DNA of 64,000 nt from Planctomycetota bacterium (lineage in GTDB: Bacteria; Planctomycetota; UBA8742; UBA2392), in assembly GCA_019912315.1 (NCBI GenBank), contig JAIOJA010000013.1:1-64000 (forward strand), written 5' to 3'. The position numbers and the translations under genes were made by a program. The notes beneath the pieces are model-generated. The model ran no database searches and was not told where the DNA came from. It saw nothing but the letters and a program-made list of their open reading frames with translations. Numbering within the stretch: the first letter of the stretch is position 1; the number at the start of each line of letters is the position of its first letter. This document shows positions 36,246-44,677 of this stretch, one piece after another.

Positions 36246-37653
36246 ACTTCACCCCGTAGTCCTGCAGCATCTCGGCGTCAAAGCCGCCGCCGAGCGCGGC
36301 GTAAAGATCGATTCGCGCAGCAAGCAGTGCCGCCCGTGTGGCCAGGCGGGCGCTCTGGGCCGAATAGTACTGGCGCTGGGTCTCCATCACCCGGGTGATA
36401 TCCAGCAGCCCCTGAAAGTAGCGGTCGCGCGTGATGTTCAGGGCGGACTCTGACTCGCGCACCGAAACATCAAGCGCCGTCAGTTCGCGCCGCAGGTGAT
36501 GTTCGTTGGCCAGAGAGTTTTCGACATCGGCGAACGCGCTTAAGGCAACCAACGCGTAGTAAGCCAGAGCCCCCTCTTCAAGCGCCTCGGTGCGGCTGAT
36601 TTCAGCCAGACGACGCCCGCCGTCGAACAGCGGCGCCAGCAGGTTGCCCAGCAGATTCCAGACAAAGAACTTGCCGTCGAGAACGTCCGACACCTGATCA
36701 GAGGCCAAGCCCGTCGAGCCCGTCAGCGAAATCCGCGGCAGCAGGTCCAGGTAAGCCGCGCGCACTCGGGAATCCGCGGCCGCGACCCGGCGCTCTGCCT
36801 CCACTATGTCCGGTCGGCGCGTCAGCAACTGGGCAGGCAGCCCGCCCGGCACGGGCGGCAAGTCGTCACCCAGGCTCGCGCCCGTTTCGACCTGGGCGGC
36901 CGGGTAGCGCCCGAGCAATACCTCAAGTTGCCGCCTGGCGAGTTTGTAGACGCGCTCGCGGGTTTCGACTCGAGCGCGGGTCACCGCCTCATCGGCCAGG
37001 GCAAGGCGATAATCCAGCGCGGGGCGCAAGCCGGCTTTGAAGCGATCGTGGACGCGCTCAAGCAACTGTTGCGTGGCTGAAAGATTGTCCCGCGCCACGC
37101 CTAGTTGCTGCCAGGCCTCAGACGCTGAAAAATACGCCTTGGCAACCTGCGCGATAAGCGACAGCCTCGCGCCGTAATAACTTGCCTCAATGGCCTGCCG
37201 GTCCGCGATTGCCGCCGACTGCTGCGCGCGCACTCGTCCCCACAGGTCAATTTCCCAGCTCAGGTTCAGCGAAACGCCGATGCGCTGTGACTCGATCTCC
37301 TGCAAACCGGCGCCCGGCAAATTGATGGTGCTGCGATTGCGGCCGGTATCGATGCCGGCGTTGATGTTGGGCATCGCGCCGGACTGTACCCCGCGCACGG
37401 TGGCGCCGGCCGCAGCAATGCGCGAGGCCGCTTCGCGTAGACTGGGGTTGTTTCGCAGGGCCTCATCGATGAGCGCATCCAGGGCGGTGTCACCGAATGC
37501 TTTCCACCAGTCGTCGGCGACTTCGCCTTCGCCGAGCCGGGTTTCCGTCCAGTGGGCGGGCACCTCCACGCCGACCTCGGGCTGGCGCGGCGGCGGCGGA
37601 GACGCGCACGCCACAAACAGCAGCGGAGGCAACAGGAACAGCAATCGTTTCAC
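36232..37653 (-). CDS. RND outer-membrane efflux lipoprotein (NodT/OprM family)
   Basis: 473 residues. A GTG start is chosen: it is preceded by AAAGGAG and gives MKRLLFLLPPLLFVACASPPPP, a proper lipoprotein signal with Cys in the lipobox. Upstream ATG starts would bury that signal. The TolC-like repeats are visible: DDWWKAFGDTALDALIDEALRNNPSLREAASRI and the matching second half ALDYRLALADEAVTRARVETRERV, LTRRPDIVEAERRVAAADSRVRAAYLDLLPRISLTGS. The GTG overlaps the tetR stop by 4 bp (GTGA), so repressor and channel are co-translated. Confidence 0.92.
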   Translation of the reverse strand: MKRLLFLLPPLLFVACASPPPPRQPEVGVEVPAHWTETRLGEGEVADDWWKAFGDTALDALIDEALRNNPSLREAASRIAAAGATVRGVQSGAMPNINAGIDTGRNRSTINLPGAGLQEIESQRIGVSLNLSWEIDLWGRVRAQQSAAIADRQAIEASYYGARLSLIAQVAKAYFSASEAWQQLGVARDNLSATQQLLERVHDRFKAGLRPALDYRLALADEAVTRARVETRERVYKLARRQLEVLLGRYPAAQVETGASLGDDLPPVPGGLPAQLLTRRPDIVEAERRVAAADSRVRAAYLDLLPRISLTGSTGLASDQVSDVLDGKFFVWNLLGNLLAPLFDGGRRLAEISRTEALEEGALAYYALVALSAFADVENSLANEHHLRRELTALDVSVRESESALNITRDRYFQGLLDITRVMETQRQYYSAQSARLATRAALLAARIDLYAALGGGFDAEMLQDYGVKYENP

Positions 37654-38294
37654 TTGCGCACTCCTTTGCAGGAAGCCGGCGCCTGCATTCCAGCGGCGCA
37701 GAAATCCACCAGGCGCCGCGTCAGTGCCCTGGGGTCGGGCTTTGCGGCATCGGACCTCGTGACTGTGAAGATCATGCGGGGGTTGATGGTCACGAACACA
37801 AACGCGCCAACGGTAAAGAAGATGCGCCATTTGATTTCATCTTCCGGCACTGTCGGCGCGGCCTTGGCCAGCTCGGCGACAAACGCGCGCAGCGACTTGT
37901 GAAACGCACGTTCGAAAACTTCGCCCACCAGCGCGAAGCGTCCTTCATAGTGCATACGAGACATCAGCGCCGCGAAGTCAGGGTGCTCTCCGGCCATGTT
38001 GACGGTCGGGGCGATGAACGCTTCAAGGATCGCGCGGACGGTGGGCGCCTTGCCGCCGGCGGCTTCCACCGCCAGTGCCAGCATGGCGTCGCGCCCTTCC
38101 ACAATGCGCTTTGCACGACGCAAGATGACTTCTCGAAGCAGCCCTTGCTTGTCCCCGAAATGATAGTTGACCGAGCCAAGGTTGGACCCGGCATCGGCTG
38201 TGATGTCGCGTACGGAGGCACCATCGAACCCTCTGCGGGCGAACATGTGCTCTGCGGAATCCAACAGCTTCTCGCGGGTGAGGGGCGTACTCAT
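37650..38294 (-). CDS. TetR-family repressor of the RND efflux operon
   Basis: 214 residues. The DNA-binding domain is LTREKLLDSAEHMFARRGFDGASVRDITADAGSNLGSVNYHFGDKQGLLREVI; the S-V-N-Y-H-F variant and the long C-terminal domain match the CecR/YbiH-like subgroup that controls efflux pumps. It is the first gene of the efflux operon, so self-regulation of the whole operon is expected. CATACG and CGTATG half sites frame its start region (38292-38319) and are operator candidates. Confidence 0.9.
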   Translation of the reverse strand: MSTPLTREKLLDSAEHMFARRGFDGASVRDITADAGSNLGSVNYHFGDKQGLLREVILRRAKRIVEGRDAMLALAVEAAGGKAPTVRAILEAFIAPTVNMAGEHPDFAALMSRMHYEGRFALVGEVFERAFHKSLRAFVAELAKAAPTVPEDEIKWRIFFTVGAFVFVTINPRMIFTVTRSDAAKPDPRALTRRLVDFCAAGMQAPASCKGVRK

Positions 38295-38356
38295 ACGCGC
38301 ATAATCAAACGAACGTATGAAAATGTCCAGCGAAAAGGCCGGAGAAAAAGGAAGGA

Positions 38357-38378
38357 GGGGAGGCCTTTCGGCCTCCCC
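38357..38378 (-). terminator. Rho-independent terminator of the giant surface-protein gene
   Basis: On the minus strand GGGGAGGCC-GAAA-GGCCTCCCC, a 9-bp stem with a stable GAAA tetraloop, is followed by a T-rich stretch (TCCTTCCTTTTTC). It lies 43 bp past the stop of the 1987-residue protein and just upstream of tetR. Confidence 0.85.
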
Positions 38379-38421
38379 CTCTGGGATTTGCGCTTGGAGG
38401 TAGGATTACTTTCCGGTGGGA

Positions 38422-41400
38422 TCAGTCTCGTGACACACGAACTCGTGTCACCAAAGCCAGCAGAGCCAAAGCACCCAGGAGCAGGCCCCACAAGCCATTG
38501 TTGGAAGTGCTAGCGACGCAACCACCGCCGCCGCCTCCACCGCCGCCGCCGCCGCCGCTGGCGTTGATGGTGAGGGTCAGTGTGACTGTGTCCGTGGCAA
38601 AGGCGCTGTCCGTGACGGTTACGTCAAAGATGAAGACGCCGTTCGCCGTGGGTGTGCCGCTGAGCACGCCGGCTGCGCTGAGCGTCATGCCGGCGGGCAG
38701 CGAGCCCATCGTGATGGCGAACGAGTACGGCGCCGTGCCGCCGGTTACGCCGATGTTGACCGGCCCATAGGACGAGCCTTCGGTGCCGTCGGCCAGCGTC
38801 GTTGTCGTGATCGACGGTGAACCCAGCGCGGGCGGATCAATCGTCAGGTCGTACAGCTGATCATCCGTTACGTTGAGTGAATCGGTGACCGTCACGGTGA
38901 AGTTATAGGCGCCCGCTGCAGTAGGCGTGCCGGTGAGATCGCCCGTTGCGCTCAGGTTCATGCCGGATGGCAGAGCGCCTGCGGTCACAGCGTAGGTGAG
39001 ACCGCCCGTGCCGCCCGTGGCGACGATGGGCACGGTGGTATAGGCCAGGCCTTGCTCCCCGTTCGGCAGCGGGGAGGCCGTCGTGATCAACGGCGCCGCG
39101 GCAACGTCAATCGAGACATAGATGGTGATGCTGTTCAAACCGCCGTCATCCACGTCCACGTCAAACGTGTGCGTGCCGACGTCATTGACTGTCAGTGCGC
39201 CGGCCGGGGCGACATTCAGAACACCGCCGGCAAGCGTGAAGGTGAAGCCGACACCGCCTGCGGGGTTGCCAACACCCGCCACCGGGGTAGCCGTGAGGGT
39301 CTGGCCGGTGTTGGGGTCGGTCACAGTCGCGAGGTCAATGTTGCTGGTGCCGTCCATGGTTTCGGTGTACTCGGCGAGGTACGGCAGACCGATGGAGCCA
39401 TCGCCGCTGAGCGCGTTGGCGATGACGTGCGAGGGCGGCAGATCGTCGATCGTGATAGTCACGTCAATCGTTTCCAGCGTCAGGTTCACGGCGTCACGGA
39501 AGGTCACCTGCCACAGATACGGGCCGGGGACGTTGGTGGCGTCAGCGGTGCCTGTCCAGGCGAGGTTGATCGGGTGGCCGGCCGCGGGAACCGGCGGCCC
39601 GGAGATGCCCGTCGGCGCTGAGGCCGGCGGAGTGATGGCGGTAACGGTGATGGCATCGAGTTCCGGGTCGGTCAGTTCAAGCGTGGCGTTAGTCAGCGTC
39701 GCGCCCGGAGCGACGGTCAGGGTAAACGGTCCGTTGGTACCGCCACTGAAAGTCGAGGCGACACCGAGGTTCGCAACAGCCGGGCTGTTCGCGATGGTGC
39801 CGACGCCGACCACGTCAAAGCTGAACGGGCTGACACCGGAGTTATTGTCGATGGTGAGCGTGAGGCTGAACGGCCCGCCAAGTGCGACGGGCTGAATGAA
39901 CACATCGAACGTGGTGGAGCCCGTGGGGGCGATGCTGGTGGTTACCGGCTGCACGGACACAATCGTGGCCGGGTCCAGCCCGCTGTTGAGGGTGATGGCA
40001 ACGGCGTCAGGCGAGCCGGTGAGGTTGAGGGTCTGTGAGCCTGGGTTCTGGATGGTGAATGTGACGGACAGACCGGTGATGGTGTCAACACCGCCGACGT
40101 TGCGGCTGCCGTTGTTCGGAATGTTGATGACGCCTTCCAGCACTTCGATCTGGGGGAAGTCGCCCTCGTCGGCGCCGATGTCGGCCGTCGATCCCAGCGG
40201 GCGCGAATCACCATCGATGTCGTCGCCAAGAGTGGACGGGTTGCCGGCGGGGTTCAGGCAAGGCGAACCGCTTGTCAGGTGCAGGTCGATGGTGCCGGTC
40301 GTGCTTACGAGCATCGGGTCGGCGTTCGAGCCGTTGGCGTCGTAGCCGGCGGTTTGCCATAGCGCGAATGTTGCCAGTGTTGCCTGGTTGGACTGCACCT
40401 GGGCGAACCAGAAGTTGTAGTCGGCGGTCGTGGGCGAACTCGCCGTTGACGACAGGTAAATCGCGGGGACGGCCGGGTCGGTGCAGGTGACAATGTTGTT
40501 GTTGATGTCGTGTAGGGGGTAGGTGCTGCTGCTGGAGTAAGCGTAGATGCCGCCCGTGGTGGTGAAGGTGGAGGTATGAAGCACGGTGTTGTGTCGAATC
40601 ACGCCGCTGCCGCTGGCCGCATTGCGAACCGTGATGGAGCCGTTCGAGTTGACCAGCATTACGCTGGTCGCGGGCACCGAGTTGGTAAAGCAGTTCCACA
40701 CGAAGTTGTTTTCGATAAGTCCGTTGGTGAAGTAGCCGCTGTTCTGACCCATGTGTCCGATACCCGGGCCGTCCGGGATGTCGTGTACCCGGCAGTTGCG
40801 AATCGTGATATCCGTGGTGTTCAGTCCGTAACTGTTGTTGCCTTGGGCAATGATACCGAAGTTGGGCCCGCCGGTGACTTCAAGGCCGTCCACGGTCACG
40901 TAGGACTCATTGATTACAAGCCCGCCGCGTCCGGTCAGGGCCGAAGTCGGCGACTGACCAAACAGAATCGCGCCGGTTGGACTGCCGACAACGACCGGGG
41001 TCTGGCCGGTAGCGACGTTCAGCGTGATCGTGTTGATCGCGGAGACGCCGGCGATCGGCGTAACGTTCGGTACGGGCTGGACGTTGTCGAGCCCGAGGCT
41101 GTAGGACGGCGTGGAGTTATACGTCCCGCTGTCCGTGATGGTCAGGGTCACCGGGCCGGATACACCGGCCAGCTCAAGAATGTCGAACGCGTCGCCGATG
41201 TCGGCGAAGTCGCCCGAAGTCTGGTTGATGGTGTAGGGCCCGTTGAGCGGCGGGGGGATCACGGTGACGGCACCGCCGACAACCGGGAATGTGCCGCTGG
41301 CGGGTCCGGGCGTGCTGGAAACATCGCCCGCCAGTTCCACTTCAAACTGGATCGTGCCCAGGACACTTGCCGCAATGGATACATCGCTGGTAACAAAGAA

Positions 41401-44385
41401 CGTCTCGGTGTTGCCGGGGGTCAGTGCGCTGAAGCCGCCGGTGAACGTAACGTAGTCACCGGTCATGGACGCAACAACGCCGCCGACCTGGGTATCACCG
41501 AGACTGAAAAGACCATTGTTGTCTGTGTCCTCATACAGTGTGAGATTCGAGAGCTCCGTGCTGCTGACTGTGCCGACCTGGTGCAGCGTCACGCTGTTCG
41601 GTGCCTGGGCCGCCCCGAACGGTTGAAGGTCAAAGCTGCCGACCCAGCTTCCCGTTGAGCCGAGAAGCGCCGATGGGTCCGCACCGGCGTTGGGGGACAC
41701 AAGCAGCGACGGTGGGATGATGTCCACCCGGATGTCGTCGAGCAGCAGGTCGTCCGCGGTACTGTTTTCGGCAATCTGGAAGCGGATCACGGTCTGGTTC
41801 GTGAACGTGAGCGCGGCCGACGACATGAGCGCCGACAGGTCAATGATTTCCTGGTTCCAGACGCCTGTGTTCAGGATGACGGGGATCTGGTGAACGGTGA
41901 GGTGCCAGTTGGTGCCGCCGTCGGTGCTGATGAACACACCGATGAAGTGCTCGACAATGACGGTGGTGGTGTCCGGATCGAGCCCTTCGTCGTTCCACCA
42001 GAATTCAAGTTGAACGGTGTCGGCCGGCGCGACGGCGGAGAAGTCAAACAGCAGATCCATGCCGACGGCGCCGATGTTCGTGTTGCCTTCCATGTCCAGC
42101 AGCCCGTTGCCCGTTACCGGGTTGCTGCCAAGGGTCGTGCCTGATACCCGGTACTGCCCGGTGCCGGCCGCAACGCCGCTGCCGGGGGTGCCGCCGACGG
42201 TAACTACCGTCGGGTAGAACCCGGGTGTCGTGGCGAAAGTCGCGTTGAAGTAGGGCGCGGGTGTTTCAAACCCGAGTATGTACGGGAAGGTCGAGGCTGG
42301 TCCTTGAATGGTCCAGTCATTTCCAAGTAGCGGGTAGGTGGTCTGGTCCGTGCCGCCGCTGAAGCTCAGGTTCGAGGCGCTGTCGACCCGGAACTGCAGA
42401 GTTTCGCCGGGTGTGGCGCCGGAGTTCAGGTCGGCGGCCAGCAGCAGACGTGAAGCGCTTGCGGTGTTCAAAACAAGCGGCAGGGGTGCGGCACTGAAAC
42501 TGACGGTGCCGGAGGACAGCAACCCGGTGCCGAGGAGTGTGTCACCCGCGTCAACCATGCCGTCGTTGTTGACGTCAAGGTAAAGGCGCATGGTGTTGAT
42601 GTCTGTGTCGGCAACGGTGCCGGATTTGGTGAAAGTTACGGAATTCAGGCTGTGATTGCTCACGAAGGTGAAGGCGTTCATGTCCATCACCACGAGGTCC
42701 GTGCCGGGTGACGCCAGCAGGCCGGGCGACGTGGAACTCGACAGCAGCGCGCCGTCGGCCAGGGGCAGCTCGGTGTTCATGCCAGCCTGGATTTCGCCCT
42801 GGCTGCGGACCTTGTTCCATACGCGGAATTCATCGAGGTCGCCCTTGAAGCTGGAACTGGACGTGGGCGTGTAACTGCCGACGGCCAGTGCGCCGGAAAT
42901 GGCGGCCGTGCGGGCGTTGTTGCTGTCAAGCGCGCCGTCCATGTACAGGCGCAGCTCCTGAGCCACGCTGTCATAGACAAGCGCGACATGGTGCCACTGG
43001 TTCGCGGCGAGCGTGTTGTTGAAGTAGATGGTTGTGGAGGGCGTACCGCCTGTCGTCGAAACGTACAAGCCGGAAGTAGTGGAGTAGTACAGGTACATGC
43101 CGCCGTTGAAGCGGAACACGTAGCCGCTGGAGCTGCCGGTTACGCGCAGCCAGGTTTCGATGGCCCATGAGTCGTTCGTTGTCAGGGCGGCGTTCCAGCC
43201 GGTATCCAGCCCGTAGGGTGCGGTGGTGACGGTGTTGAAGTTCAGTGCCGCGGCGCCAAGCCTGCCCGGCGTCACCCAGCTTGGCGGGTTGGTGGGGAAA
43301 GTCACCGGGTTGTTGCCGGCGCCCGGAATGGCGTCGTTGGCCGTGGTTGTGCCCGTGCCTTCGTTCATCTTGTAGTAGATGTGGTATGGAAGATTCGGGT
43401 CCACGACAAAGAACGATCCCGCAGAAACCGGGTAGCTGGTGAAGTCCGTGCCACCACTCCAGGTCGCCGAGTTCACGTCGAACTGCATGCTCGTGCCAGG
43501 CGCGAGCGAACCCACAACGTCAACGGCCAGCAACAGTCGAACCGGCGAGGCCGTTGTAATCGCCTGCAGGGGTGAGCCTGAGAAAGTAACTTGCCCAAGC
43601 GTTAGCGCCCCCGTACCAAGGGAAGTATCGGTACCCGTATCCACGACGCCGTTGTTGTTGTCGTCGCGCCAGAGTTCCAGACCGGTGATTTCTGTGTCCG
43701 CGATCGTGCCGTTCTGTTCAAACACCACGGAGTTCAGGTCGAAGTTGCTGTTGTAGGTGGCGACATTGAAGTCCACGGCCACGAAGTCGCTCGCCGGCGA
43801 GCTAAGTGCGCCGCCGCTTGTTGTGTTTGGCGACAGCGACGTGCCGTTGCCAGACGGAAGGTACGTGATTCCGCCATTGAAAACGCGGAGAGCGTTCGTT
43901 CCGCCGAATGAGCTGCAAAGACCGACGCCAGCTGTGCAGTCGATGGTCATTGTGGCGTCGCTGTAGATCTCGGTGCCGGTTCCGTTCGTGTAGGTGGCTG
44001 AGAACTCGATGTACATGCCGTGAGTTCCGGCCGGCAGGATAAGCGGCGCCGTGAAATTCACGGTAGTCGGAAGACCGGTCCCGGCGGACGTTACGATGTT
44101 TGCCTGGTGTGTGGTCCAGGCGCCGGGAGTTGTTTCGTTGCCGACGAAGGAACCGTTCAAGATGTAGTAGACGGTGACCGTAGTAGAACCGGTCGCCGAG
44201 CAATTGACGTCCACACCCGAAATGTTGACGGGCGATGCCAGCGTCAGGTCAAACATGTTGCCACCGCCGCAGCCATTGCCGCCAGCATAGGTGGTGTTCA
44301 GGGTTGTTTGCGCGGTTGCCGTTCCGGCAAACGCAGCCAGAAGCACTCCGGCAAAGAGCGTCATCAGCGATTTATGAATGGACAT
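38422..44385 (-). CDS. Giant secreted multidomain protein with Gly-Cys/TM/Arg C-terminal anchor
   Basis: 1987 residues from MSIHKSLMTLFAGVLLAAFAGTATAQ, a signal peptide; GAGGAACAC precedes the ATG. Segments in order (approximate residues): beta-rich modules with repeated 'SLNSVTFTKSGTVADTDI' signatures (~190-330, 545-640, 860-1045); a LamG/concanavalin domain (333-535, YKMNEGTGTTT, AANQWHHVALVYD, DLDEFRVWNKV); a right-handed beta-helix (1048-1375, ITIRNCRVHDIPDG, NNIVTCTD); an ASPM/choice-of-anchor-like domain (1408-1535); and putative Ig (He_PIG) repeats (~1775-1938, LPSGMNLSATGDLTGTPTAAG). The tail has ~12 Gly, then Cys, a TM helix (LWGLLLGALALLALV) and RVRVSRD. A surface adhesin, polysaccharide-binding or matrix protein is likely. 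A consensus sigma-54 promoter precedes it. Confidence 0.88.
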   Translation of the reverse strand: MSIHKSLMTLFAGVLLAAFAGTATAQTTLNTTYAGGNGCGGGNMFDLTLASPVNISGVDVNCSATGSTTVTVYYILNGSFVGNETTPGAWTTHQANIVTSAGTGLPTTVNFTAPLILPAGTHGMYIEFSATYTNGTGTEIYSDATMTIDCTAGVGLCSSFGGTNALRVFNGGITYLPSGNGTSLSPNTTSGGALSSPASDFVAVDFNVATYNSNFDLNSVVFEQNGTIADTEITGLELWRDDNNNGVVDTGTDTSLGTGALTLGQVTFSGSPLQAITTASPVRLLLAVDVVGSLAPGTSMQFDVNSATWSGGTDFTSYPVSAGSFFVVDPNLPYHIYYKMNEGTGTTTANDAIPGAGNNPVTFPTNPPSWVTPGRLGAAALNFNTVTTAPYGLDTGWNAALTTNDSWAIETWLRVTGSSSGYVFRFNGGMYLYYSTTSGLYVSTTGGTPSTTIYFNNTLAANQWHHVALVYDSVAQELRLYMDGALDSNNARTAAISGALAVGSYTPTSSSSFKGDLDEFRVWNKVRSQGEIQAGMNTELPLADGALLSSSTSPGLLASPGTDLVVMDMNAFTFVSNHSLNSVTFTKSGTVADTDINTMRLYLDVNNDGMVDAGDTLLGTGLLSSGTVSFSAAPLPLVLNTASASRLLLAADLNSGATPGETLQFRVDSASNLSFSGGTDQTTYPLLGNDWTIQGPASTFPYILGFETPAPYFNATFATTPGFYPTVVTVGGTPGSGVAAGTGQYRVSGTTLGSNPVTGNGLLDMEGNTNIGAVGMDLLFDFSAVAPADTVQLEFWWNDEGLDPDTTTVIVEHFIGVFISTDGGTNWHLTVHQIPVILNTGVWNQEIIDLSALMSSAALTFTNQTVIRFQIAENSTADDLLLDDIRVDIIPPSLLVSPNAGADPSALLGSTGSWVGSFDLQPFGAAQAPNSVTLHQVGTVSSTELSNLTLYEDTDNNGLFSLGDTQVGGVVASMTGDYVTFTGGFSALTPGNTETFFVTSDVSIAASVLGTIQFEVELAGDVSSTPGPASGTFPVVGGAVTVIPPPLNGPYTINQTSGDFADIGDAFDILELAGVSGPVTLTITDSGTYNSTPSYSLGLDNVQPVPNVTPIAGVSAINTITLNVATGQTPVVVGSPTGAILFGQSPTSALTGRGGLVINESYVTVDGLEVTGGPNFGIIAQGNNSYGLNTTDITIRNCRVHDIPDGPGIGHMGQNSGYFTNGLIENNFVWNCFTNSVPATSVMLVNSNGSITVRNAASGSGVIRHNTVLHTSTFTTTGGIYAYSSSSTYPLHDINNNIVTCTDPAVPAIYLSSTASSPTTADYNFWFAQVQSNQATLATFALWQTAGYDANGSNADPMLVSTTGTIDLHLTSGSPCLNPAGNPSTLGDDIDGDSRPLGSTADIGADEGDFPQIEVLEGVINIPNNGSRNVGGVDTITGLSVTFTIQNPGSQTLNLTGSPDAVAITLNSGLDPATIVSVQPVTTSIAPTGSTTFDVFIQPVALGGPFSLTLTIDNNSGVSPFSFDVVGVGTIANSPAVANLGVASTFSGGTNGPFTLTVAPGATLTNATLELTDPELDAITVTAITPPASAPTGISGPPVPAAGHPINLAWTGTADATNVPGPYLWQVTFRDAVNLTLETIDVTITIDDLPPSHVIANALSGDGSIGLPYLAEYTETMDGTSNIDLATVTDPNTGQTLTATPVAGVGNPAGGVGFTFTLAGGVLNVAPAGALTVNDVGTHTFDVDVDDGGLNSITIYVSIDVAAAPLITTASPLPNGEQGLAYTTVPIVATGGTGGLTYAVTAGALPSGMNLSATGDLTGTPTAAGAYNFTVTVTDSLNVTDDQLYDLTIDPPALGSPSITTTTLADGTEGSSYGPVNIGVTGGTAPYSFAITMGSLPAGMTLSAAGVLSGTPTANGVFIFDVTVTDSAFATDTVTLTLTINASGGGGGGGGGGGGCVASTSNNGLWGLLLGALALLALVTRVRVSRD

Positions 44386-44516
44386 GTGTTCCTCAAAGTG
44401 GTGTGCCCCCGATGCCCCACTGCACCGGCTCAAAAGTCACAACGCTTCGTGCCTGACGTAATCTTCCCGCGCGCACAGGCGGTCGAAACGGAGCGAGGGT
44501 TGTTGTGACCAACACC

Positions 44517-44532
44517 TGCAACACGTGTGCCA
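44517..44532 (-). promoter_or_regulatory. Sigma-54 (RpoN) -24/-12 promoter
   Basis: On the minus strand the sequence is TGGCAC-ACGTG-TTGCA, a full match to the -24/-12 consensus (TGGCAC-N5-TTGCW). It points toward the giant protein gene and would give a leader of roughly 120 bases. The adjacent upstream gene encodes a sigma-54 activator domain. Confidence 0.85.
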
Positions 44533-44563
44533 ATCGAGCACACGCTTGTGCCCGACGCGCTAA

Positions 44564-44584
44564 AACCATTGAAACACAATGGTT
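44564..44584. promoter_or_regulatory. Candidate enhancer (UAS) inverted repeat for the sigma-54 promoter
   Basis: AACCATTG-N5-CAATGGTT, 8-base perfect arms, about 40 bp upstream of the -24 element on the transcribed strand. A second perfect 14-bp palindrome, CCTGATCGATCAGG, lies further upstream at 44647-44660, next to the activator gene's stop. Either could bind the activator. Confidence 0.45.
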
Positions 44585-44677
44585 GCGGGCTAAAGACCGC
44601 GGTTAGTCGGCGCGATTGACCGTTCGCGCGAGGCGAGGAAACGAATCCTGATCGATCAGGGTCGATCAGAATGTGAA

